In this document: positions 35,258 to 47,191 of the stretch, in pieces
Numbering within the stretch: the stretch's first letter is position 1
Layout of the letters: every line of letters starts with the position of its first letter
Assembly: GCA_015499995.1 (NCBI GenBank)
Contig: JADNRV010000058.1
Span: forward strand, 238,316 to 302,315
From: Flammula alnicola
Taxonomy: Eukaryota > Basidiomycota > Agaricomycetes > Agaricales > Strophariaceae
Direction: 5' to 3'
DNA: 64,000 bases
Notes under the pieces: model-generated
Databases searched by the model: none
Seen by the model: only the letters and a program-made list of their open reading frames with translations
Told to the model about the DNA's origin: nothing
Position numbers and translations under genes: made by a program

Positions 35258-36462
35258 CTACTCACTGTAATGCTTGGCCACATATGCGCGAATGATTTGT
35301 TGCCGTGTGATATTTGTTTCAATGCTGTTCGAATTCCGGATTGGATCTGGCAGCCGCGGGAGGCCTGAGGGCTCGCACTTGAGATCTGCCATGGTGAAGT
35401 TGGTCACTGTGTTGGCCGCAGGCGATGTCCCTTTTTCGATCGAGGCTATGTGCTTGATGTACTTCAGGTAAGCCTTCTTCATGGCTTGGTATGCCATGGG
35501 ATCATATTGGGAAAACATAGGAACTTGTCTGACCCTGCAGTATCCGGTGGAATTCGAGTCCGCTGGAGTCGACAATGTGCTGTTAGCCACTAAACTCTGT
35601 GTATCAAAACTGACTACGAGTTTAAGCCTGGTTGATAAAATAATATCAGTATAGACTTACACAGAATATGACATCTTCCCCTCGGTATTATAGTGGCATT
35701 CAAAGGAAAATGTTCTCATTCTCATGCTTTTCCACTTCAGCTGGTCCATTTTGTAAATAAGTTTCTTGCCATGTCGGGATGCCGTCCTGAATGGATCAGT
35801 CTTGGCCACCAAGGTGCGGGCACCAGATCACTCACTTGGCTTGGACTTCCTTTGGAATGCCCGCGGTCTTCCATTCTTCCACATCCTGTTCATACTCCTC
35901 TCTCTCGGCCTCCGACAATGTCTCCTTGATCGACTTCTTGGCAGTCTGGTAGTAGGGTAACCATTTCTTTATATCTTCGCTGCTACCGGACAGCCGCCTA
36001 GCCTCCTCCTGGATCTCCATCTTTTTTTTTGCCTGAACCATGGTATCAAATGTGATGTTAAAGTTGAATCCTGGGATCTTCAAACCGCGCTCGGTGGCCG
36101 CATGGTTCCCAAACCAAGTGAATATTTGCTATGGGCCTGAATAAGAGTGGGTCCATGGACACCGACCAGCACTCACATATTTCTTTTTTTCCCACTTCTT
36201 TTTAATCGCGCGGTCCTTTTTCATGTTCTTTTTGTCATATCGGCCCTTCCAAGTCTCTTTGATTTTGGGAACGACTGCAGTGGCAACATAGGAGGACTTT
36301 GTTTTCCGCGGGGCCCCTCAGTAACCTTCAAGGTGCGCTTTCAGTATCATCTTTTCCTTAGCAGTCCAAATCTGGGAGTCCGGGGTGTCATTGTCGAACT
36401 CGAAGGCTGGTCCATCGTCGTTCAGAATTGCCAGAGGATTCGTTGGGGGTGGGTTCGGTCAT
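35258..36462 (-). pseudogene. Decayed multi-exon gene of a KDZ-associated type
   Basis: From ATG 36,462 the pieces read WTAKEKMILKAHLEGY, then a TGA at 36,320-36,318 where Arg is expected (CGA to TGA), then VVPKIKETWKGRYDKK and RAIKKKWEKKK, an intron, FTWFGNHAATERGLKIPGF, EARRLSGSSEDIKKWLPYY and EAEREEYEQDVEEWK, and a last exon near 35,590-35,258. One frame change lies between the first 14 codons and the rest. It is a lysine-rich, helical protein. From general knowledge, similar proteins are abundant in agaricomycete genomes near KDZ elements; the function is unknown. Confidence 0.55.
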
Positions 36463-37694
36463 CTTAGTTAAGACAATACGCAGCTGAGACTCTTATAAGG
36501 TGATCATGATCTCGGCTAATCCTGATTATCAATGATAATCAATGGAGGCTATGTGCCTTGAGGTTGATCAAGATAACCCACATGTTGGTGCCCTGCTCTT
36601 GCTGAGGGTAGATCACCGGTGGCCGATCCTGCATTGATGTCATATGATGTCATTGTGCCTAATCAAGATCACAATTTATGAATTTAAGCATGGTGATCGA
36701 CAGTGCCTGCTGAGCCTATTCTCTAAATGACAGTTCTTATTGCCAAGATCTGCGTTTTGAGGCGACGTCATCCTCCACTGTGTTCATTGCAGAGGAAATG
36801 ATACATGAATATCTCCACCTGTTTTGCTCTCCTGGGGTCAAAACTTGGTGAATGAGGTTATGTACCTGCCACCCTTGGGGGCCCATGGTTATTTCAATTT
36901 TTTACCGAATATCTACCCCCTGGGACAACGTTTTACTGACATCCGGTGATATAAACATGGGAAGTCCTGAAAGCCACCCCATACTTCCCTGCTCGAGGAA
37001 TATGTTCTTTCAACCTACTGGTCCAACATGTCCAACAGGCTAGTACCGGCTTTGCATTTTGCACCTGGTAGAAAATGTCCTCGGTGTCTGATGACAACCA
37101 TCCTATTTCCTCCTGCACAAAGCTATTCGGGGGAAGTTTAATACAAAACAAAGTGGAAGCATATAAATCTGTAAAGTATCAACAGAATGAGATACTCTGG
37201 AAAGGATTCCCAGCAGTGGTTCTTGAGATATTTCTTTTTCTCTTCAGAAAAGTTGAGATCTGCACGAGGATTCTTGATTTCTTCTGTAGTTTTGTGTTTT
37301 GATCATGCTCCCAAGCTGTTATGGAGAGTCTTTTTTCATATCTTGGCAACATCTGGTCAGATTGCCTTCCGGATACATCCATTTTCTTTGTATTGAGACA
37401 CTGAATATATTTTATTAAGGCAGTGAAATACAGAAAGTGAGATGGGGATCTCAAAAAAAAGAAACACCACATGTGTCTGGCATGTGGCCTGCCATCCCTC
37501 ATGTCTTCCTCATGTCAGTTGCTCGTGTTCCACCTCATGTTCTCCTAGTACGAATTTATTTTTCAGACGTCTTAATGATGATCCGATAATGACAGGGGAA
37601 TAGATAACAAGGAGGGAAACACTCAAAAGAAGGGGTGAAGATGAATCTTCTCTTCCCTCCAACATTCTTTCCCTCCCTGCTTCTGTTTTATCTC
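36463..37694. other. Unassigned region between companion gene and KDZ gene
   Basis: No recognised gene. Minus-strand frames of 72 and 107 codons (36,933-37,151 and 37,179-37,502) have no known motif. The part next to 37,695 would contain the KDZ promoter. Confidence 0.35.
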
Positions 37695-40600
37695 ATGAGC
37701 ACTCACGTCCACACCCTTGATTCCGGTGAGTCCAGTGATGATGAACCACAGGAGATGGGATGGTGGAAAGAGAACAAGGGGAGACCACAAAGGAAAGGGA
37801 AAGGAGGAAGCAAGGCTAGAGTGGTACCCAAAGTGCAGGAGCCGTGGCAACCTGTGGAGCCTGAGGTTTACCTCGGCGACCCGACGGAGCAGGAAGTGAT
37901 TGATAATGTCCAAAATCTACCAGAAATACGGCCCGGTGGCAAGGTAAGCATGCCAAGGATGACCGTTGGATGACCATTGGAGAAGTTCTAATCCCTCTGG
38001 CACTAGTCCCAAAATGATTTCTTGCGGGAATGGGTGCCTTGGCGACCTGACTATTTGAAGACAATCTTGGCCATGGAAGCACCGTGGGATCCCATGGAGA
38101 AATGCGAGGCATGTGACCATCGGGCAGGCAAATGGCGCTGTAAACAATGTGCTGGTGGGTGCATGCTTTGTGGTCTCTGTTTCCAGAAGGAACACCAGTT
38201 TCTCCCCTTTCATTGCGTCGAGACATGGAATGGGTGTTATTTCAAGGTCGGAGCTCTGTGGCAAGTTGGCGTTAAACTATACCTCAGCCATCATGGAATG
38301 CCATGCCCCGGGTTGGTGACAAGGCCGAGGGAAACTGAGCAATCTGATGGTGAGCTACTATCATACTGTTGAGCTAACACTGATTGTGCAGCAGACAATG
38401 CCGAGGGATACAACCTCGGCCCCACCCCGGCTGCCACTGCAGATGCTGGCTTCGAGGGCGACATGTGGGCTGATCCTGAAATCCCCGTGGCCGCCGAGGG
38501 TGACGATGATGATGACGACGATGTCGATGTCATGGAGACACCGACAACTGCACATCCGAGCACTCTCCTACGGCCTCCACCATATGACAATCATGGTAAT
38601 CCTTTTATCACGATTGTTGATGTTTCCGGGATCCATCATCTGCCAGTCATTGGATGTTCATGTAATGACGCCGACTCTGACATTGACATTGCCTACCTGA
38701 AGATGGGTTTATTCCCGACGAGCTTCATCTGAATTCAAACTGTCTTCACTTTCAGCATCCTAAAAGACTATCGATTATCCAATCTGGAATGCAAAACTTC
38801 ATCATACCAATACTATCAGAAGTTGAGGAGGTTGACATGTCCTGCATTCCCCAAAGCAGTTCTCAACAGATATCGGGAGCTCCGAAGGCTTAGCAGGAAA
38901 TACAGAAATATGAAAAAGTGGAAAATGCATGGCCGTGCTCATGATGAGCCCGAGGGCATTCCTCAGATGCCACTTCCCTCAGGCCCCCTCACCACGGGAA
39001 CCAATGATGGTGCACCACCGACGGAGCCCATGGCCTGGGGTGAACGTTCAGATCTGAATGATAGTGGAAACCCGATGGCCGCGGACAATGTACCTCGAGG
39101 AAAGTTGGCGTCCTTCTGCCCAGCATGTCCCCAGCCAGGGGTGAATCTCCCTGCTAATTGGCAGGATGACCCTCAAAGGTATTCAGTCAACAGTTCATGC
39201 ATAAATTGGTATCCAAATTCACTGTCCATTGTAGGGAGTTATACACCAGGGTATTCACGGCAGATGGGAATTTCAAGGCCGAGCATCTCACTCCAAAAAA
39301 TGAAGCTGACGACGTGCACCTCACCCACGGAGAAGGCTTTATGACTGCCCCCAGCCCATACCAGGAACATTTAAAGGATGCAACTGCCAAGGCACCCTGT
39401 TACACACGAGTGAGTTGATTCTTGTTGTGTAACGCGATGTGTCTGTGCGGTAATGACCTCGGTGGCCGACTGGTACTCACATCAGTGGCCGAGGAGGAGT
39501 CATCGGTGGCTGATCGGAGGAAGGCATCAGTGCCCGAGGAGTCTCGCATATCAGTCGCCGACGTGCTTCCCACTCGGGCACCGATGTGTGAACACATGGT
39601 CGCCGATGTGTGAACACATGGTCGCCGATGTCAGAGACTCCTCAGTCACCAATGCCTTCCTCCAATCAGCCACCGATGTCATGCACCCCTCAGGCACTGA
39701 CATGAGCAACCACTCGGGCACCGAGATAGTTGATAGCTCGGGCACTGGTGGTTTGAACATCTTAGGCACCGGTGGTTTGACCATCTCGGGCACCGATACA
39801 CTTACCCACTCAGGCACCACTGTAGTTGACTACTGCATCTGAGATCTAGCATGTCAGGTCACATGTACTGATATTGTTTCCTTTCTCAGAAGCCAGCTTG
39901 CAATTCCCATCGTGCTGTTCTGGATGGTGAGAAGAGTGGTCCTGGAAAATGTGCTCAGGGCATCAGTGCCAATGCATGTGCTCGCCATGGGTGCTTCTGC
40001 CCGAGCAGTGTGGTGGATTTCCAAAAGGGTGAGAAGCAGATGAATATGGACTATTCGTTCTCTGAAGCACTCAAAACCACCAACATCGGCTCCATTGAAA
40101 TGGTCGCCCTAATCTATGATATCATGTGTGAATATGGCATCCACCTAGATGACCGTTTCTATGACCACACAGGCCTCACCCTCCCTCAGGGCATTGCAAT
40201 CATCAAGGCCATCAGCTTATTTCATGTTCATGGTCATAAAGACAATTGCCTCCCTCGGTATGCTACAACGTACATTCCTGGCCTCGGTGTGATAGATGGT
40301 GAAATCCTCGAGATCCTGTGGGCTGTGCTGAATGCAATCTCTCGAAGCCTCCGCTTGGCCACCACCGCCCACCGGACCGAGGTCATCGATGACCATATGG
40401 AGGACTCCAATTGGAAGAAAACAATCAACATGGGTGAGTGCTTCCATCACTTTGGTTGCTCAATTATGTCTCAATATATGCAGATTAGCATCCACCATAG
40501 TGAATAAGTATGTACGTGCAGTTAAGGAGCAGGGAGAAAGTGAAAAATACTTTGATGAATTCACCGAGGCCTGTCCTCAGGACTTGATTCTGGTGTGGAA

Positions 40601-41966
40601 GTGAGAAATTGAACAGGCCGAGGCACGCCGTCAAGAGGATGTCAAAAGCATGGACTACATGAATCTGAAAGTCGACAAACGTTAGTCTTCAGTACATCTT
40701 GCTAGTATGGTAGCTCAATGTCACTCCCTGCAGCTCTCACTCGATGTGAAATCGAACTCAAATTATCAGAGAAAGAATTGCACACCAGCGGGCAGACTGG
40801 GCAAGCAACATGGATCTCAAAAGGTCTAAAGATAGAAGAATCACAGTAAGTGGTTTGACCATATGTGGAATCAGAAGCTAATCTGAGGGCGTGAGATTCA
40901 AACTTCATGATCATGTATGCAAGCTATGTCGGAGGCCGACAACTGCGCAGAAGCTGGAGTTGGCTAACAAGCAACGACAGCTCAAAAACTGAATCCGAGC
41001 TTTTACAAAGACTGGCATTGAATATCTTGGAGAAGATGCCGAGGACAGCATTTACGCTGTGGAAGAAGTTGTTGTGGATGATGATGTCAGCGAGGAAGAG
41101 GATAGTGGAACAGAGCACCCAACCATTAGTGCAGCGGACCCCGAGGGCCAAATTCTTCCATTCTCCTCGGCCATTCCAGAAGACTTCATCGCCACCCTCC
41201 CCGCGGAGCACCAAGCTGTCATCGCAGCCCTCCGGCAAAATGAGCTCAACATTTGTGAGGGCCACGGTGATGATGCACTAGATCTGGTTCAGACAGCAGT
41301 CATACATCTTTCTTGGCAGTTCACAAACAAGGTCCGAACTGCGAGGCCGGGGGTACAGACAACGCGGGCCTGGGATCAAGTCAAGTTGCTGAACCGGACA
41401 TGGAAGCTTCACTGACGGGTGTACAATCACAACAGGACTGTCATGATGACCCTTGGCAATCACGACACTGTGGCTATCAAATATCCATTCCTGGAATTAG
41501 AGCATTGCCGCATCAGTACTACCATTTCCAATCCCAATTCAGCTGGCCAAAGTAGGGACCGCCTCCCGTGGTTTTGGAGCTCATCTGCTCATCTGGTAGT
41601 GACCTCGGCCACCGACACTGAACACCAGAATGAATGTAAGCTCTCTTCTTGGCCCTCTGAGAGTATCCAAACCTAATTATTGCATCAGTTTATAGGGTAA
41701 ATTGGCTACGTGCGAGAGCTCAGAACAATCGCTGGGCCGAGGAGCTGAATCTGACAAAGCATGAAATGCAATGGACTGTCCGGTGGTATGTGCACATGGC
41801 AGAAAAATGGAAGGCGCACAGGGACCCAGCGGTGGAAGTGTCCCGTGGGCACTGAGCCTATGCCGAGAAACAAATGGCAATGTGGAACGAGCTCGGGCGG
41901 GTATCAGAAGTTATTTTTTCTAATGCTAACAGTAGTCATGTGTCCGTATGGCGCCTTGTACTGTAG
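37695..41966 (+). pseudogene. KDZ-superfamily DNA transposase (CxC2-type), inactivated
   Basis: Exons in order: acidic N-terminus (SGESSDDEPQE); CxC2 cysteine cluster at 38,095-38,300 (CEACD, CKQCAGGCMLCGLC, PFHCVETWNG, YLSHHG); QTVFTFSILKDY; RRLTCPAFPKAVLNRYREL; FCPACPQPGVNLPANW near 39,120; the ADGNFKAEHL segment near 39,265; ACARHGCFCPSSVVDFQKGE near 40,000; IYDIMCEYGIHLDDRF; FHVHGHKDNCLPRYA near 40,225; VIDGEILEILWA; RWAEELNLTKHEMQWT near 41,735. KDZ transposases are predicted to cut and paste large DNA elements. Stops at 38,730-38,732 and 41,853-41,855 (both TGA where Arg fits), and a minisatellite in the middle, make it inactive. The end is set at TAG 41,964-41,966. Confidence 0.85.
39440..39840. 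repeat. Minisatellite inside the KDZ gene
   Basis: Degenerate tandem units of about 25-36 bp built on TCAGTGGCCGA / CTCGGGCACCGA, including an exact duplication of TGTGTGAACACATGGTCGCC near 39,582-39,625. It separates the HLKDATAKAPC and KPACNSHR segments of the transposase; in an intact gene this would be a short intron or coding. Confidence 0.6.
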
Positions 41967-41985
41967 TTCAAATCTGTGATTATGG

Positions 41986-44001
41986 GAGTACTTTTCACTC
42001 CCCCACTGATTCCACGTGGAATGGGAGGGAATCCACATGGAAGGAAGGGAATCCATGTGGAATTGGAGGGAATCCACATGGAATGGAGGGAATTCATGTG
42101 GAATTAGAAGGACTCCACGTGGAATTAGAAGGACTCCACGTGGAATTAGAAGGACTCCACGTGGAATTAGAAGGACTCCACGTGGAATTAGAAGGACTCC
42201 ACGTGGAATTAGAGGGAATCCACATGGAATTAGAAGGACTCCACGTGGAATTAGAGGGAATCCACATGGAATTAGAAGGACTCCATGTGGAATTAGAGGG
42301 AATTCCATGTGGACTCCAGAGAGCAATGAGAAAATCATAGCACTTAGATAGCAATGTACTGGGGGGAGGAATTCAAATATATTTATTTAAACTATAAATT
42401 ACATGGTATACTACAAAAAGAAAAACAGAACAAGAAAACGAGCCACAGGTATTCCTGCGGCTCATTTTCGACGTACCAGGAGTCCTCGCCCACTGCATGC
42501 ACCACCTCGTGCTCGACCTTGACCTTTGGCGCATTAGGCCAGTCCTCCTGCGATGGCGGTGTCGTTCTTGCGGGTCATCCGTGGGCGCTTCACGTCCCGG
42601 CGGTCGCGTGGCGGTTGCTGCTTTCGTGGGCGGTCCACCGGCCACATCACCACGTCGTTCTGCTTGTCCTCGCATGCTGGGCTGGTTGTTACCGCCGTTG
42701 CTGTCGTCGTCGTCATCGTGGTGCTCTTGGCAGCCCCGGCCGCGCTCATGCACCTGCAGGGTCGTCGTCGCGTCCGTGGTGGCGTCAACGGTGTCTGCGT
42801 CGTCGCGTCGTTGGCCCTTCCGTGTTCGCGGCGTCGTCGCTTCCACCGTTGCCTTGTGCGTGCTTCCGCGGTCGCTCGTTGTCGCATCCATTCTCATCCT
42901 GTCATTGTCGCGTCCACGGTCGCAGGGGGGTCGCCCCCTCGGCGCATCGTCGGCGCCTCCGTGGTCGCATCGATGCGCCGACCATGCTCGGGGGTGGTCA
43001 CCTCTGTCGTCATCGCCTCCGTCGTGCCTTCCGTAGTCGCGGTGTTGGGCCTTCATCGTTGTGTCGTCGCTGCGTCGCCGTCGCTTCCGTCGTCGCGGTG
43101 TCGTCGCGTCGGTGGTCATGTCGTGGTCGCGTCGTCACTGCGTCTGTCATTGCCACTGCCCACCCGATGTCAGAACGACACGGGAGCACGACATGGTGCT
43201 CCCGCTGTCATTGCCGTGGCGTACCCGTGGCGTGACGGTTCTGGTTGCAGTGGGCCATGTGCGACGTTGCCGTCGGCGTCATTTTACATGCCCGCGGCAT
43301 GGTGCATCTGTAAGAGACGCAGTGGGGGGTCAGCCATTGTCACGGGGTCATCGTTTACGACGTACCGTGTGGGCCTCCCATCCCTGGGTCCCCCCTTGCT
43401 ATCCAACACCCCCCGCGGCGCGTATTCCCTTACGCGCCACGTTGTCGCATCCTGCCGGCTCGGTTTTGCATATCCGTGTCGCTGTCATTGTGTGCTGCAG
43501 TTGCCATTGTCGTCGCCGCGGTTGTGCGGTCGTGGTGTTCGTGGAACAGCGGGTGGTCCGCGTGGAGGGATGACAGGGTACGGGATGGTGGGAGGGAGAA
43601 AGGGTGGTGACATGGCAACATTGGAGCTGCGTCACCATCACGCGGAACGGGTTGCCGGGTTGCCGAGGTCACGTGCACTGACCGGCCTGTTCGGAATCCA
43701 TCAATTCGTGGAATTAATAGGAAATCATTAATTAATTACTTAATACATTAATTATACAATAAATATATAATAAATCACTGCACAGCTGATCGGATTCCAT
43801 TTTCCATTCCGTTTTGCGTTCCGTTCTGGCAAATTCTGGTGCCCATACCGGATTCCAGGCCAATCCGGTACCTATTCCACCGGACTGACATCCGGTATTT
43901 TGGCTGGTCCCTGTGCCAAACCCATTCCACTGGAATCACCCGGAATCCATGTGGATTCCGCCGGATTCCACTAGGAATCCGTGGGGGACACATAAGAACT
44001 C
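41986..44001. mobile_element. Element E4: GGAAT-end element with GC-rich interior
   Basis: The ends form an inverted repeat: GAGTACTTTTCACTCCCCCA on the left against GAGTTCTTATGTGTCCCCCA (reverse complement) on the right. Each is followed by TGGAATCC-type units, on the left expanded into a tandem array. The interior is GC-rich and CGTCG-repetitive with frames open on both strands, followed by an AT-rich tract (about 43,730-43,775), the same plan as E1. No clear target duplication and no transposase. It starts 20 bp after the KDZ stop. Confidence 0.65.
42090..42310. repeat. Tandem repeat in E4's left end
   Basis: About ten units of 21 or 24 bp, consensus GGACTCCACGTGGAATTAGAA. Each unit contains the palindrome TCCACGTGGA. 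Reads as a repeated peptide in every frame, which is a consequence of unit length. Confidence 0.9.
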
Positions 44002-44935
44002 ATGCTTGGTGACGATCAGCCATGGAATCAAATTCGAGAAACTCTTCATCAGTGATGCTGTACCCTCCACATCCTTGATCTACCAGAGCTTCCTAGCACA
44101 CATCCCTCATTAGCAGCACAGACCATATACAAATACAATGCTTTTACTACCACTGACCATCTGGCCGTCATCATGGCATGAGTAAAGTTTTCAGTATGTG
44201 GGGTGAGTTGAGAAGAGTTCATTGTATAAATTTCTAATATGGAAAAGGCCTTCTACTATTCATTGATCTGTACTTTCTTCATAATCCATAGAAATAACAT
44301 GTATGCATGGGTAAAAGTATACCGATATGAATGCACTGTAAATGGTTTCAAAGCCCATGTTTGAAAAAGTTGATCATCCACAAGTATATCCTTTGGTGGC
44401 TTGTGTTCCCATCCTTCCAATTCAGAAATGTCAAGAAACTTGTACGCATAGAGCACACTTATCATTATACCAAATTGAATGTCGCTTGTTGGCTTACCTC
44501 TTCTCATGTGTTAATTCCTGGCCTTGAGGCATCTTCCAGCCAAGGTGAGGCAGTCGAAACACCTATCTGCCAATGTGCTATCTCTGCCTCTTCAGAGAAC
44601 CAACATCCTCTATATTTCAAACTGGGGTCAGTGAGGTTGGCCTTGATTTTGGCGTCCTCTTCCTCATACTCTGCCAAAGGTTTTTCACCTAGGATGGCTA
44701 ACCAAGGAGAGGGACGGTTAAAAAATTTGACCACATCTATCTCAGAGGTAGGAGTTTCCGCTCTGTTTTGAGGCAGAGTCAGTGGATCTGACACTGCATT
44801 TTCCGGCGTTGGATGATTATCACCCAAAAAATATGAGTCTGAAGGAAATATTAGGTTGGCAAAGTTGTTGTCAAACACTGGTGACCACGACCTGGTTGTG
44901 AGAGGTGAAATAGTGTCATCTATTTGGATTGATGG

Positions 44936-44938
<3 letters not shown>
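44002..44938 (-). other. Host or decayed sequence with a possible gene fragment
   Basis: The minus-strand frame 44,878-44,504 (124 codons) has normal-looking composition: SDSYFLGDNHPTPENAVSD and WLAILGEKPLAEYEEEDAK. A further segment (44,507-44,256) may be a second exon (DISELEGWEHKPPKDILVDD). I do not recognise the family. Its upstream part is cut by the LINE G insertion at 44,939. Confidence 0.35.
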
Positions 44939-44975
<37 letters not shown>

Positions 44976-46076
44976 ACAATTTATATTCCGAAGCACAATC
45001 GCAGCTCGGACCCTAACTAATACAAACGAGTACGCTACAATACTCAAAGCAAAAGAAAGAAATTGGTTGCGCAGCAGCCTGAAACCCAAATAACGGACCT
45101 CGCAGCCCAGGAAATGCAGATGTGTGGCATTGTTAACACTACTGAGCATAAGGAAGATATGGATTAAAAGGGTGGACAGGGGGATCACCCAGATGAAGTC
45201 AGAGCTTGCCCGGCTCTCCCCACTTCATTGGCAAACTCGACATTGTCGTTACACCATGGCGGGTCCTCCAAACGATGCGTGCAATAGACTCATAAAGTCA
45301 CAAGCGAAGCCATACAACAGACACAGCTGCGGCCCTCGTGGTATTTATCGCACCAAAATGGAAACACCTGCGGGCACTAGGTCTTGGGCCAAGGCCCCAA
45401 CTGCACCCAGGATCGCCCTCCATCTGAAGTCCCTCATCTGACTCCGGCTGGGGGCCGGTTGAAAGCAAACACCATAACGTTGTCAGTCAAGAATTTCTCA
45501 AGACCCCACACCAGGTGCGGGGCCCTGTGAGGTAGCATCGGGAGCTTCGGGCACCCAAAGAGATGATCGCGCATCTGAGGATAAAGCCCACACATGCAAC
45601 TGAGAGCCAACGGGTCGTCGATTTTGAACCGCTTGTAGTACGAGCCGATCGGAGCATGATTTGTGATAGCACGGCACATGCGGGTGAACAACTGAGAGTT
45701 GCGGCCACCCACTTCAAGCCACGGCCCACCGCGAATGGGGGTCGGATGGAGAGGATTACCCTTTAGATCCTCTAACTCCAAGAAATTGGAGCCAAGCAAA
45801 TTGGGAATCTCGTCAACCTCTGTTGACCAGGCATCCTGCGCTACAGTGTCAGCTCTATTCTTGAGCCAAGCGATAGATAGAGGGGTATTCGGCATAACAT
45901 GTATGCCTGGAAACCCAAGGACGAGGTCATGAGCCTCTTGATGAATGTCCCACTCCATATCGGAGGGAGACTCTGCAAAAACGACTCTCCGGTTTCCACC
46001 ACCCTGGAACCATCGTTCAAGTGTCCGACACACTATCAGGGATGAGCCCTGATGAGAATGCGGGGAGGGGTCAATG
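44939..46076 (-). mobile_element. LINE G: 3' fragment (RNase H to poly(A))
   Basis: Poly(T) at 44,939-44,969 is the poly(A) tail of a minus-strand copy. ORF2 is open from 46,076 to a stop at 45,434: SSLIVCRTLERWFQ, FAESPSDMEWDIHQEAHDL, LLGSNFLELEDLKGNPL and CMCGLYPQMRDHLFGC. 5' truncated inside RNase H. Confidence 0.85.
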
Positions 46077-46440
46077 TGCAGTTTAGGCCCCCCCTTGCGG
46101 GGAGACCGATTGGGGGCGATCTTAATGCCACTCCCCCAACATTGCCGCTTCAACTTAACCTGAATTGGAACTTATTATGCCCAATCAAGCGACAGTGGAT
46201 ATAGATCTGTCGAGCCAGTACAAGGGGACTATCCGAGTACCGCTACGGCCCAGCTGACACTAGGGCGCTACCCCCAGCCATACATTCCCGTCCCCCGGCA
46301 GGTGGTTCACTAATGCCTTTCAGCGCGGATCCCCAATCCTGTCCAGAGTCACTGTCTTGCCGCGATCAAAACCCAGTAGTGCTTCACATGCCACAGCCTA
46401 CATAGCCTCCCACATGGCAACCGGGAGATAAGCCATTTAG
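46077..46440. other. Unassigned GC-rich segment between two LINE copies
   Basis: No open frame of interest. It starts with GGCCCCCCCTTGCGGGG, reminiscent of the SINE at 49.8 kb, but I cannot align it by eye. Confidence 0.3.
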
Positions 46441-47191
46441 ACTCGTGACTAATGACGCCGCTCACTACTCTATTGTGACACTCTCCGGATTGGGACCCTG
46501 GTTCCGCTCGGGAGGGATGTGCCTTATCGCTGCAACAATCTGCGGCTATCCTTGGGCTCGAGCTTGCCACATTTGGCAACCCTGGGCCCACGCACATTCC
46601 GAGGGATCACACCAAATGAAGTACGGTGATCGATCTTGCCTTTGTTCCTCCCGATCAGGTTGTGAACGAGTCTACAGTCCGATGTCCGGACATCCAGCTT
46701 AAGTCGGACCACATCCCGATTTACACTACACTGGACATCCTTCCTGCCCCTGCTGGGGCAGTTCGGATGTCTCTTCCTATGGAGTCTGTTGAGGCCTTCG
46801 TTAAATCTATCACTTCGGGACTTGCGGCCATAGATCCAAAAGCCCCGATGACTACCGAGGATCAGATTGAGACTGCGGCCCAAGAAGTAGCGCGGATTTT
46901 CTCAGAAGCATGGTCTGCCCATGCCAAAGAGACCTCTATTACTAAGCATTCGAAGCCCTGGTGGGCCCAGGAGTGCTCTGATGCCCTGCTCAAATTTCGA
47001 GGGGATCGCTCCCCCGAGAATTGGAAATCTTTTCAGAGAGTAGTCCGGGAAACGAAACGTGTTTTCTTCGATGACCGCATCGGAGAGATCGCGGGTACCA
47101 ATAAGCGACCATGGGACCTGATGAATTGGGTCCAGCAACGGAAGCTCCCTCCCAGCGAGGCTATCCAATATCGTGAAGAGCCTTGCAATGA
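46441..47191 (+). pseudogene. LINE H: endonuclease end and linker
   Basis: The endonuclease C-terminus is in shifted frames up to 46,625, then open: IDLAFVPPDQVVNESTVRC, SDHIPIYTTLDILPAP, KPWWAQECSDALLKF and VQQRKLPPSEAIQY. This copy has Arg where LINE B has a stop. It is interrupted at CCTTGCAATGA by LINE F's poly(T). Confidence 0.85.

Noticed and set aside
42090..42310. CRISPR array
   Set aside because: Units are contiguous without unique spacers, and the genome is fungal.
41904..42354. Peptide repeats in all frames
   Set aside because: Unit lengths of 21 and 24 bp keep every frame open, so this is an artefact of the tandem repeat.
42354..43731. Open frames up to 392 codons in E4
   Set aside because: Three or more frames are open simultaneously, with Arg/Ser/Val-rich composition following the trinucleotide bias; I do not accept them as genes.
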